Shown here in pieces: positions 26,421-35,083 of a stretch of DNA of 64,000 bases (its first letter is position 1; each line of letters opens with the position of its first letter). Below the pieces are notes generated by a model. That model ran no database searches and was not told where the DNA came from. It saw nothing but the letters and a program-made list of their open reading frames with translations. The stretch is from contig NC_067205.1 of assembly GCF_026262505.1 (NCBI RefSeq), forward strand, positions 20,085,645-20,149,644. The letters run 5' to 3'. Source of the stretch: Trichomonas vaginalis G3 (lineage: Eukaryota > Parabasalia > Trichomonadida > Trichomonadidae). The translations under genes and the position numbers were made by a program.

Positions 26421-29405
26421 TCATTGAACTCTATACCATGCGAATACAGTCACAAATGGTGGCATATAATCTGCACCCGAGCCTGTTGGATTTGTTGTGA
26501 AAGTATGGGCATGATTTCCTGCGGTTCCACAGAAAATACCTGCGCTTGAATCTACTGGGTCACTTGAAATATCATATCTATGCATTCCCTGTCTATCCGA
26601 ACCTGCTGCAAGATTTGTATAACCTCTTTTTGTTATTGAATGTGAATGACTACCTGTTGTGTTTGTAGTTCCTGTATGAGTGTGCGGTGGAAGGTTTGCT
26701 TCAGTAATTTTCTTCGAACCTCCTGTTTGCTTTGAAGAGTTAGCACAGTATAAGAATTTGTCTACAATCTGCTGCCATGTACCAAAACCTAAAACTGTTG
26801 CTGGATTTGTTGAGTTCATTGACGTATAAATAGAGCCTATAGGATATAATGTTTGAAGCATTTCTGTCTTTAATGTTTGAAGCTCTGTTTTGTCTGCTTT
26901 CTTGTCATATAAATCTTGAGCAGTGAATTTAATATTATGTTCATCATCCATGACATAAACATCTTTACATCTAATGTTTTTCATCGTCGTTATGTCGTCA
27001 TCCGATGTTAAACCTTGTGGAAAGTTAGGAGGTTTACAATATAATGCATCCCCACCAGTTTCTTCAACCGTTCCTTCAATACTTTCTATACCAACAGTTG
27101 TAAAACTTGTATGTGTATGGTTCTTGTCTGCTTTTTTATCTAACATTGCTGGTAGTTCATGTGTTTCAAAGTTTCTGACATGACCTTCAATGTTCATACA
27201 TTTACTATTTAAGGAGTTTAGTGTATCTTTTACGCTTGTACTTGGATTCTCTAAAGGTGCACTTGAACCAAGGGTATAGTTCAATATTATGTCGTCTGCT
27301 CTAACAGTAGTGAAGGATTTATGTGTATGGTTCTTGTCGGCTTTACTGTCTAATGTAGCTTGAAGTTCATTTATATCGGAGATGTTGTGTTTATGAGATT
27401 TCAAAACTTTGTTCATTGCTTCGAGTTCAACTTTGTCAGCTTTACTTTTAATAGCATCTTCAAACGTTATTTTTGACTTAACTCTCAAAGTAAATCTTGG
27501 TTCAACTAATACACCATTAACATTGAAAGTAGAGGCATAAATTTCACCGGTATAACCAAATGCTTCTGGTGCTTTAGCTACATCATACTGTACAGTACAG
27601 CTTATGTCATAACCTTTAGCACGAATGTATTTATATCTTCTTTCATTGGGGTCTTCCGTCTTCACTTCATCACTTCGTGTTAAATATCCATGGTAGTCCG
27701 TTATAATCTGTTCGTCTGAACTTATATAATGAACGTGGTTTTTATCTGCTTTTTCGGCTAATTTCTCATTAACATCATTCACTTCTAATTCAACTCTTCC
27801 GCCAGAACTCTTATTATCATTAATCTTTTTCATTAATTCGGTAATTACGTCATAAAGACTATATTCTGTTTTCGGTTTTGTAAATAATGAGTCAAAATTT
27901 CTTTTCATCATTACATCGCTGACATTAATGATATCACCAATTCCTTTTTCATTTATTCTCTTCATTAATTCTGCAATAATGACGAATATATAATCTGTTA
28001 ATTTATTCTCTTCATCGAGGGTTATAGAATGTTTTGAAATTGAATCATTAACTCCTCTAAATAAATCAATAACTTCAGGATACACGTTTTTAATGTCTCG
28101 AATAACCCGACCAGTATCCTCGCCACTATGTGGCTCTGAGCCCGTTGGGCTCTGTTGTTCATGTTCTTCGTTCCCGTCGTTACGTGGTTTTATATCTCTA
28201 ACCATCATCAACGCAGCCATAACCGGAGGGTTTGTTGCTACCTGTTCGAAAATCCGTCCGTTATGTATGGTATATCTAAATAATTTCTTTGTGTTTGTTA
28301 AAACATTTGAAACAAGTCTTTTAAAACCATCTACAAAATTTCCTGTTTCACCTAATGTTCTTGCAGCATTTACAAGCTCACCCATTCCCGCTTTTGACCC
28401 CAAAAACGTCCATATTGCATTTATTTCACTCTGTATTGTTGTCCATTCAGCGAAACTAACACCCGCATTCGCTAAGCTGAAAATGAAACTCAGTGGATCG
28501 AACTTAATTCCACCTTCTTTTTCAATTTCAACGAACTCACTAACATGAGATTTTAAATATTCTTTCGTTAAAATTGTTTTCCCTGATGTTATGTCATTAA
28601 CGAAACTATCACCGTCAAAAGTTAACGAATTCAATTTCGTCGTTGATGCTTTTATTTCATACACCGCTTTATCGATAGTTTTTGGCTCACCTTCTTTAGA
28701 AGCATATGAAACATTAATGAATGAATTATATGTATTCGTGAATGAATTAAAATCAATGATTTTCATTAATGACGCCTTTAATGATTCATTTACTGTCGAA
28801 TCCCTTAAAGTAATTAATGAACTGTCCTTTATGAAAGGTACACTGCAAACCGTCGAGTTTGGATCAAATGCTGTAGTTGGTGCAGGAATATTAATGATAT
28901 AAGTCATTAAATCATTAAGTGACGTAAATAATGTTGTCGTTTTTGATTTAATTTCTTTAGCATCTGTTATATATGGTAATTTTATTTCTGTAGTTTCTGA
29001 ATTAAAGATATTCGCTAAAATGTTTTGTAAACTGTTTTGAACAGCAGTATAAACCGTTGAATCCGGAACTCTTACGATTTCACCGTCCTTAATAAAAGGC
29101 ATTGCACATGGTGTAGTGCTTGGGTCAAATCTTTCGGGATTATAATTCAACATATATTCTAATGCTTCATATACAGACTTATATACTGTTGTGTCGTTCT
29201 TCATGACAACTTCACCATTTACAATGAATGGCATTGTACATGGAGTTAAAATAGGGTCAAACTTTTCATAGTCCTTCCATGTTATGTATTTCTCGGTATT
29301 TCCATCACTGATAACAATATATTTGTCAGTAAGTGTGAGAGAGTATTGACCAAAATATAAACGTTTAGCTCTGTCAGCTTCATACGCATATGCAGCAATT
29401 GTCAT
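26421..29405 (-). CDS. Maverick long fibre protein with phage tail-collar tip
   Basis: 994 residues. The N-terminal half has repeated 'FDP..TPCAMPFIKDGEIVR..DSTVY' blocks (about residues 50-230), then a helical and glycine-rich middle. From about residue 590 on, shaft repeats 'KADKNHTHK' / 'SHKHNISDINELQATL' carry HxH motifs. The last 140 residues are a phage tail-collar/baseplate-type tip: 'LYPIGSIYTSMNSTNPATVL', 'TWQQIVDKFLYC', 'LPPHTHT', 'YMPPFVTVFAWYR'. HxH motifs bind iron in trimeric phage fibres such as T4 gp37. A host-recognition fibre is inferred. It is divergent from the jelly-roll gene with 17 bases between start codons. Confidence 0.8.
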   Translation of the reverse strand: MTIAAYAYEADRAKRLYFGQYSLTLTDKYIVISDGNTEKYITWKDYEKFDPILTPCTMPFIVNGEVVMKNDTTVYKSVYEALEYMLNYNPERFDPSTTPCAMPFIKDGEIVRVPDSTVYTAVQNSLQNILANIFNSETTEIKLPYITDAKEIKSKTTTLFTSLNDLMTYIINIPAPTTAFDPNSTVCSVPFIKDSSLITLRDSTVNESLKASLMKIIDFNSFTNTYNSFINVSYASKEGEPKTIDKAVYEIKASTTKLNSLTFDGDSFVNDITSGKTILTKEYLKSHVSEFVEIEKEGGIKFDPLSFIFSLANAGVSFAEWTTIQSEINAIWTFLGSKAGMGELVNAARTLGETGNFVDGFKRLVSNVLTNTKKLFRYTIHNGRIFEQVATNPPVMAALMMVRDIKPRNDGNEEHEQQSPTGSEPHSGEDTGRVIRDIKNVYPEVIDLFRGVNDSISKHSITLDEENKLTDYIFVIIAELMKRINEKGIGDIINVSDVMMKRNFDSLFTKPKTEYSLYDVITELMKKINDNKSSGGRVELEVNDVNEKLAEKADKNHVHYISSDEQIITDYHGYLTRSDEVKTEDPNERRYKYIRAKGYDISCTVQYDVAKAPEAFGYTGEIYASTFNVNGVLVEPRFTLRVKSKITFEDAIKSKADKVELEAMNKVLKSHKHNISDINELQATLDSKADKNHTHKSFTTVRADDIILNYTLGSSAPLENPSTSVKDTLNSLNSKCMNIEGHVRNFETHELPAMLDKKADKNHTHTSFTTVGIESIEGTVEETGGDALYCKPPNFPQGLTSDDDITTMKNIRCKDVYVMDDEHNIKFTAQDLYDKKADKTELQTLKTEMLQTLYPIGSIYTSMNSTNPATVLGFGTWQQIVDKFLYCANSSKQTGGSKKITEANLPPHTHTGTTNTTGSHSHSITKRGYTNLAAGSDRQGMHRYDISSDPVDSSAGIFCGTAGNHAHTFTTNPTGSGADYMPPFVTVFAWYRVQ

Positions 29406-29422
29406 ATTTTAATGAGAATAAA
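29406..29422. promoter_or_regulatory. 17-base divergent start junction (fibre / jelly-roll)
   Basis: Only ATTTTAATGAGAATAAA separates the start codons of the minus-strand fibre and the plus-strand jelly-roll gene. The identical junction occurs at 50974-50990 and in the right palindrome arm near 60437-60453. Both transcripts must begin in or upstream of each other's coding start, or be almost leaderless. Confidence 0.6.
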
Positions 29423-30198
29423 ATGTTGTTCTATTTGCAAAGTACAGACCCAAACGAATACGGGACAGTAAAGCTACAAACAAACTTAGGTCTACAGAAT
29501 GAGCCACTTGCATTCAGAATGGTTGACTTCAATACTATCGCTTCATTCGTTATAACAGATGAAACAGATTTCATGGAGCTTGAAATAGATGGAAAGAAGC
29601 ACGAAATAAGATTTCACAATAATGTAGAATATAAGATGGAAACATTAGCTGGAGTGTTAAATGCGCTCATAAATACTACAATAAACAAGGATAACGAAGA
29701 AAACTTAATGAATGTTAAACTTATTGCAGGAGTTTTGAAGTTCAGTTATGCGAAGGAGTTTAAGATAACACGAATGAGTCATAGAGTTCAATTGCTTCTG
29801 GGAGCATACCATATGACATTTCCTTTGAAAAGTATTGACAAAACGATTGAGATGAAATCTGTTCCATACGTATGTTATGGCAATTGTTTATACATTGAGT
29901 CTAAAATAGCTAATGTCACAGGTATTTCAGGAGTTAATAGTAAAGGTTCAGTAGAATATAAGTCTTTCTGTTATGCAGTCAATTCAATGTTCATTCCAAA
30001 CGTTCCTGTCATAGCAACTCATTTAGGTAAATGGGTTCGCATTAGTCCTCATAATTTGAAAGACATGCAATTCAGACTGTTGACTTTCAAGGAGAGCCTG
30101 TAGAACTGAAGGCACCAGTGCGAATGACTGTTGAAGTAGACTTTTTAGAAAATATTAAATGCAACAGCTTACAAGAGAACTCAGAGCTAAAAATATAA
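29423..30198 (+). pseudogene. Maverick minor capsid-like jelly-roll protein
   Basis: About 255 residues in the homologous copy at 50209-50973. Beta-rich, with a closing block 'WVRISPHNLKDMQFRL' followed in homologues by 'VDFQGEPVELKAPVRM', a pattern resembling penton-type or minor capsid proteins that bind the vertex. Its end overlaps the start of the next gene by about 40 bases. Fossil, one break in this copy. Confidence 0.5.
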
Positions 30199-30427
30199 AG
30201 TATGAATGTTATGTATTAGGTCATGAACTTTGGTTGTTGCTGTTTGATGAAACAAATGAGTTAGTTATGTCAGTCAAGAGAACAGAAAAAGGCGTCAAAG
30301 GCGCCGAGCGCAAAGCGCTATATTGTGTTAGTGAAACTGCACCAAGTCAATAAGATTAGGTTTGCATTATGAAGATGAGTTCGATACTGTTGAAGAAGTT
30401 TTGGATAGATATTACAAATTGCTTTAA
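30159..30427 (+). pseudogene. Maverick small protein overlapping the jelly-roll gene
   Basis: About 80-90 residues, starting 'MQQLTRELRAKNIKYECYVL' with a hydrophobic 'GHELWLLLFDETNELVMSV' core. Not recognised. In this copy a GC-rich palindromic insert (GGCGTC...GGCGCCGAGCGC...GCGCT) at about 30290-30320 is absent from the copies at 50006-50248 and 61178-61420. Fossil. Confidence 0.45.
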
Positions 30428-31035
30428 TTTACTAAAACATATTTCAAACAAATTTATATTCTGTTGAAAGTTTTGTATACTCGTTCGAATATTTATACTT
30501 AAACTCAACTCCTGAGTTCCTGGTATTTCAATGATGCGGATGTTACCTATTTTCATGAATGGTGGCGTTTGACCACAGCATTCGATTTCAGGGTCGAGAT
30601 AGTCAATGACACATTGTTTCCCTGTTATTCGTGATATAACATTTTCAAGGTCCTCCTTTGTTAGAATTATTTGGTTCTTGCTTATAAGATTTGTCAAAAG
30701 CTTCTTATCGTCTTTGAGTAAAATTGTTTGTATAACTGAAGAAGGTAATGGTCTACGTTATCTGAAGGATTTGTTTGAACATTTGTGTAAGGGTTGTCGT
30801 TGGCTTCTCTTGAAAGAATTTGGTCCAGTGGTGGATACTCTAACTTAACATCTGATGTAGCGTTAGCGTTTGAAGCTGAGTTTAAATTCACGGATTTCAG
30901 CTCTGGTTCTTTTTCTTTCAAACACTCTGAACTATAGTTCTTTATGACAATATTGTTTGTCGTTCGTGAGTCAACATTTGATGTTGGTTCAATTGGAACA
31001 TTAACGGCACCAGCTAAGATGGATTTGCTTCTCAT
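30424..31035 (-). pseudogene. Maverick unknown protein (204-aa family)
   Basis: Homologue of the open 204-residue frame at 49332-49946. The N-terminal half is polar and Ser/Asn-rich. The C-terminal half has 'DYLDPEIECCGQTP' and 'GNIRIIE', suggesting a small folded domain. Function is not recognised. It is convergent with the preceding gene and divergent from the next with 25 bases between starts. Fossil, broken once or twice. Confidence 0.45.
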
Positions 31036-31060
31036 TTCATATAGAATAAAAACCTTTTAT

Positions 31061-31460
31061 ATGTATGAAATGAACAATATACTCGACAAGGGTTTGAATG
31101 TAAAGCTAACGAATGAAAATATTGTTGAATTCACTGAGACAGGTGCTGTGTATAAAGATGTAGAACTACTGAACAAAAGAGCTAAGGGAAGAAGCAGGAA
31201 CATGAACAAAGGGTGGAAGCCTATAAAAATTTATGTCAATGATGGCTCAGGAGGTTCAAACATAAAGTATGCAGAAAGTTATAGAGTTTATGCGCTAAAA
31301 GGTGAAAAGCCTTCATTTAAGAACAGCTATTCTAACGCATATCCTAAAAGTTAACGGAGGGGAAGTGGATGATATGAATGACAGCAAAAATATTAACAGA
31401 AATGGCGACAGAGATGCATGGAATTTGTTTACCATCAGTCAATTGAAGGTTAAACTTTAA
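31061..31460 (+). pseudogene. Maverick unknown basic protein (about 133 aa)
   Basis: Starts 'MYEMNNILDKGLNVKL', with a basic 'LNKRAKGRSRNMNKGWKPIK' middle and a 'YAESYRVYALKGEKPSFKN' block. Possibly nucleic-acid binding by composition. Homologues at 48906-49306 and 62117-62517. It converges with the ATPase gene. Fossil. Confidence 0.4.
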
Positions 31461-32342
31461 AACAATGTTGGTCGTTCCATGGAATATTTTTGACTTTAAT
31501 GGTATTAGTCATGATATGAATCTCAAGGTATGAACGAGGAGAGATGAGAGACTTATATGCTTCCCAAATTTCTTCAAAAGGTAATGTTATACCTGACTGT
31601 TTCCAAATGAGTTCAATATCATAGCGTGAGAAACCTTGAAAGATAACGAAGTCAGTTATGAGACGTTTTATGTTTAAAGCAAGGAAACGCCATGTTTGCA
31701 TAAGTATTGCTACAGTTAAGTGGTAATGTCTGACTTTAGTAATGATGTTAGCTAATGGTGAGTCAGGCTTTGACACTAAACCTTTTCCGGCGAAGTCGTC
31801 GCAAACGAGCAGAGTATTTGAAGGATACTTTTTGAAGGGGTATTTTGAAAGTTTTGATAGAATGTAGTTTGTCAGTCGTTTCATATCGTAAACTCCTGAG
31901 TATTGACGTAAGTGGTGTTTGTCAATAATTCTTTCCATCTCTTCTGAAGTCTTTTGCATTCCTGACTGTATAAATTCAACGATGGCATAATATTTCCTCT
32001 TACGTCGAATGTAACGTTGAAGAAATTCAATGAGTTCGCTATCTGGAACTTTAACGACAGAGGCTTGAACTTTTGACATAAATGTTTTCGCTGTTGAATC
32101 CATAGAGTCTGAAGTTGCTGATATAATGATTTGGTCATAATATGAATCTTGACCTAAACGCTCTGTTATGAGTATATGACGAATGAGGTTAAATGTCTTA
32201 CCTGACCCCATCTTTCCACAATAGAAATAAACACCATTTGAACAGAACTCATAGTCCTTACTGAAAGAAGAATGAGAGAAGAGTTAAGTTTGTCTGTAGT
32301 TTCATTCATGTCTTCATCTACGTCATGTATTAAATGCTTCAT
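31450..32342 (-). pseudogene. Maverick A32-like genome-packaging ATPase
   Basis: FtsK/HerA-type packaging ATPase of about 295 residues. Walker A is 'CGKMGSGKTFN' and Walker B is 'NTLLVCDDFAG', followed by a 'VAILMQTWRF' sensor-like strand. In DNA viruses of this lineage it pumps DNA into the preformed capsid. It is divergent from the penton gene with 16 bases between start codons. Copies at 48023-48909 and 62507-63399. Fossil, about one break. Confidence 0.8.
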
Positions 32343-32358
32343 TTTATCTCCATTAAAA
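32343..32358. promoter_or_regulatory. 16-base divergent start junction (ATPase / penton)
   Basis: Only 16 bases (TTTATCTCCATTAAAA) lie between the start codons of the minus-strand ATPase and plus-strand penton-like gene. The same junction is kept at 48007-48022 and at 63400-63415. Confidence 0.6.
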
Positions 32359-33240
32359 ATGCAAGTCAGAAATATTCAGAACATAGCACCGAGTCTAACT
32401 GACAAGAGTATAAAGATATACTATGAACACGTTATGATGAAACCAACCAAAATTCAAGAAAGTCAGTATACTTATGAATATCCAAGGCACTGGGTAGAGT
32501 ATGTAGGAGGTGAGAAAGCTATTGAAATAAGACAGGTTCGAAGTATTCCAGCAGGAAGGACAATATTATTGAAGAACTTTAATGTTTTGAGATATAATGA
32601 TGAGACAAAGAAGCAAGATAGTTTTCCTATTGCTGTGTATGTGAACCTAGACACAGGAGATGACATGAAAGTTTTTAACACAAAGCTTCAAACGGTAGTG
32701 AGAGAACAACTGACTGCGGAAGGACACCCATTACCTTCAGAAGTTACCATAGCGTATAATTTTGAAACAAATGCAATAGATTTTAAAGTCATCTCTGCAA
32801 AGAAGTCAGGTTTTACATTTAATGAAGCAGATGTATATTCGAATGAAAACTTCAAAGCTATTGCATGGTTAGATAATGACGATTGCTTTAAGAAAATATT
32901 TAAATTCAGTGACTCAACGATGTCAATAGATGACCTTCGTGGAATGTTACCATCGACGTTTACAGTTGAAGGTTCAGCAGGATTGCTTACAAGATTGTCA
33001 ATTGGTGGTATTTGGTCTCGTGAGAACATTGTTATAAAATCCAGTATAAGTGAATTTGCTGAAGAATCTATATTATGTCTTTCAAACTATATGTATTCGC
33101 CGCCGAAGCATTATAGTATAACAAACTTTGTCAGTAAGTTTAACATAAGACTTGTCGAACCTTCTTCAATGAAAGATGTTGTGCTACCTAAAGATGGAAA
33201 GGATGGACTCATTATTGAGATGATTTTAATAGCATATTAA
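32359..33240 (+). CDS. Maverick penton/vertex-like protein, paralogue 2
   Basis: About 293 residues from the ATG at 32359; an upstream in-frame extension overlaps the ATPase gene and is unlikely. Beta-rich throughout. N-terminal 'EYPRHWVEYVGGEKAIEIRQ' resembles 'DYPLRWLRDPSVTKAIGFRR' of the outer element's protein at 37101-37676, and the C-terminal half shares the GIWxR...PPKxYxIT...LPKDGKD pattern with 16641-17498. It forms a head-to-tail group with the two following genes: stop and start codons abut (TAAATG) at 33241. Vertex or penton role inferred. Open in this copy. Confidence 0.6.
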   Translation: MQVRNIQNIAPSLTDKSIKIYYEHVMMKPTKIQESQYTYEYPRHWVEYVGGEKAIEIRQVRSIPAGRTILLKNFNVLRYNDETKKQDSFPIAVYVNLDTGDDMKVFNTKLQTVVREQLTAEGHPLPSEVTIAYNFETNAIDFKVISAKKSGFTFNEADVYSNENFKAIAWLDNDDCFKKIFKFSDSTMSIDDLRGMLPSTFTVEGSAGLLTRLSIGGIWSRENIVIKSSISEFAEESILCLSNYMYSPPKHYSITNFVSKFNIRLVEPSSMKDVVLPKDGKDGLIIEMILIAY

Positions 33241-33501
33241 ATGAGCTTGTTCTTAAAGGTCGTTCATGATGAAATAACTGTTGTAGAAGATGTTAGCAAT
33301 TGTTCAGACATTTTATTGAGAATAGATGATATAAGAAAGAAGTTAAATAGACCGCAAACGGACTCTTTGAGTCCTGAAGGTCTTTCAGACCGAAGCGGTG
33401 AGGGCGAAGCACGTGAGAATGTTTATGTTTCATTGACTTTCTCCAGTAAAGAGAACTTTTATGAGATAATATTGAAGAGAGATGATTTTAATATGGTGTA
33501 A
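33241..33501 (+). CDS. Maverick small acidic protein
   Basis: 86 residues starting 'MSLFLKVVHDEITVVEDVSN'. Not recognised. The middle encodes two back-to-back small palindromes (GGACTCTTTGAGTCC and GGTCTTTCAGACC, about 33358-33395) that the homologue at 46895-47125 lacks. It abuts the penton gene before it and the amphipathic protein gene after it without spacer, so the three are probably co-expressed. Confidence 0.5.
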   Translation: MSLFLKVVHDEITVVEDVSNCSDILLRIDDIRKKLNRPQTDSLSPEGLSDRSGEGEARENVYVSLTFSSKENFYEIILKRDDFNMV

Positions 33502-34029
33502 ATGGTAGCTTGGGCAGCTTTAGGCGCAATGGGAACAAAAGCATTAGCATTTGGAGCAAAAGCACTTGGAGCTTATGACGCAGTAAATAAAATGAGTGGA
33601 GGAAGAGTTTCGAAGACATTAGATGCAAATAAAGGAAAGATTGGAGGCTGGGTTGCAAAGAAGTTAAGATTAAATAAAATAGGGCTCATAAATAAAGCAT
33701 CCAATTTGGTTGCGACTGAGTCAGAAAATGCTTTAGGAAAGGACGATGAGTTTGCAAAACATGCAAAAGACTTTAATGACCAGATGAAAGGTGAAACAAT
33801 GCATTTAAATAGAGTCGATGGAACTAAAGAAAATGTTTCTTCTCCACCAGTAGTTCTTCCGTATGGTCCCTATGGAATGTATGGAAACCCTTATGAAAGA
33901 CCATTTGACCCATTGACTGGTGGAAGTAACTGGTATCATTACGGACGAAGAAGAAAGACAGTCAAGTTGGAGACAGACGTGAAGAAAGCAACTAAAAAGA
34001 AACCAAGGAAGAGAGTTATAAAGCAATGA
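33502..34029 (+). CDS. Maverick amphipathic/basic minor capsid-type protein
   Basis: 175 residues. Residues 1-30 are Ala/Gly-rich and amphipathic (WAALGAMGTKALAFGAKALG), a Gly/Tyr/Pro-rich segment lies at about 115-145, and the C-terminal 30 residues are strongly basic (RRRKTVKLE...KKPRKR). The layout of amphipathic N-terminus and DNA-binding tail is like adenovirus VI/VII-type proteins, and the outer element's 80-residue protein has a similar first half. Role in entry or core packaging is inferred. Homologous, broken copy at 46376-46901. Confidence 0.5.
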   Translation: MVAWAALGAMGTKALAFGAKALGAYDAVNKMSGGRVSKTLDANKGKIGGWVAKKLRLNKIGLINKASNLVATESENALGKDDEFAKHAKDFNDQMKGETMHLNRVDGTKENVSSPPVVLPYGPYGMYGNPYERPFDPLTGGSNWYHYGRRRKTVKLETDVKKATKKKPRKRVIKQ

Positions 34030-34651
34030 ATTCATGAGGTGAAAAAAGAGGTGAAAAAAGAGGTGATATCTCACCTCTTCACCTAAATTTATTTTTGTGC
34101 TATGTTTTCATACGTGTGAGGGTGGTGATATCATTAATTTTTAAGTTTACTGAAAATTTTTATTTGGATGTAAATGACAGAACAAAAGCAACTCATACAA
34201 ATCGAAAAATATAACAAACATACATTTAAACATTTATTCTTCCTTCCTGAGCATAACATGTTCTTTACACTTCATCCTAGACCAGTTGACTTTTCATTGA
34301 CTGTGTATAAAGATTGTCATGGTAGTTTTATAAAAACTTATGATGATGAAGGTAAGTTAACAAGACTATGCATTTCAAAACTTGAGAAACTTTATGACTT
34401 CAAGTATGACTACAATAGAGTTAACATTGACGATGAAGATATAGAAGAAAATTTATGAGAACGTTTATTTTTTCATTAGTGAGTTCGTTAGTGAGGTGAA
34501 ATGGTTGGCGGCTTTGTAAATATTTAAGGTTAAGTTAGTTTTTGCGTTCATGTTGTAAAATGTACGTTAACGGTTTTGTAAAGTGTCAAATTCACAAGTA
34601 TTGGGTAAGGTGGAACGCAGTGCCACCATACCCAAGACTGGTGTACTAACT
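34010..34651. repeat. inner Maverick right terminal inverted repeat
   Basis: Mirror of 12861-13500, nearly identical; includes the GGTGA block at 34037-34084, the second copy of the 94-residue frame and the terminal hairpin. Ends CTAACT at 34651, followed by the GCACT target duplication. Confidence 0.9.
34174..34458 (+). CDS. Maverick terminal-repeat protein, right copy
   Basis: 94 residues, identical to the protein of 13054-13338 because both lie in the terminal repeats. The start follows a leader TTTTTATTTGGATGTAA that is also identical in both copies. Acidic C-terminus (DDEDIEENL). Function unknown. Confidence 0.6.
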   Translation: MTEQKQLIQIEKYNKHTFKHLFFLPEHNMFFTLHPRPVDFSLTVYKDCHGSFIKTYDDEGKLTRLCISKLEKLYDFKYDYNRVNIDDEDIEENL

Positions 34652-35083
34652 GCACTCATAGGCTCCTGACAGCATAAAAATGTTATTATCTCACAATATA
34701 AAAGGAATCATAGGAATCTACAACTATATCTATATTGTTGGAAGACTTCTTAATGTATCATGCATATAAGTTATATCAATAACTCCATTATGTTATATGA
34801 TTGTAATCATATTTTCGTTTCATGTTCAAAAACATTAAAATCATACTAACTATATGAGTATTATATTTAGGAAGCTGATATATAGATATGATAAAATGCT
34901 AGGTTTTGTGATTAAGAATATATACTTATCTTTTAGAAAATAATACTTTTATAAAAAATTATATCTTATATAATCTAAAAATTTTGGACAATTAAAAAAC
35001 ATTAATTAAAAATAGAAGGTGAAAGTGTTTATTCAAAGAAGGTGCAAGATTATGATGTTTTGAGGGTGAAATAAATCTAATAA

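Larger units (their letters stand above)
12861..34651. mobile_element. inner Maverick/Polinton, nearly complete, young fossil
   Basis: A 21.8-kb element flanked by the 5-base duplication GCACT (12856-12860 and 34652-34656), starting AGTTAGTACACC and ending with its complement. Inverted ends of about 640 bases are nearly identical, including an identical 94-residue frame in each. It carries the whole Maverick set: major capsid, penton-like proteins, packaging ATPase, protein-primed PolB, integrase, KilA-N protein and fibre. Terminal identity points to recent insertion. Despite that, roughly seven or eight breaks are seen among its genes, so it is probably defective (or, in part, sequencing error). 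Confidence 0.92.

Noticed and set aside
26421-29405. Bacterial prophage contamination, suggested by the tail-collar fibre
   Set aside because: The gene sits inside an element with Maverick termini, PolB, integrase and jelly-roll capsid, and base composition matches the rest.
34835-34860. ATACTAACT as a right terminus of the outer Maverick
   Set aside because: It lies inside the Kolobok-like element and the flanking bases do not match 8660 onward.
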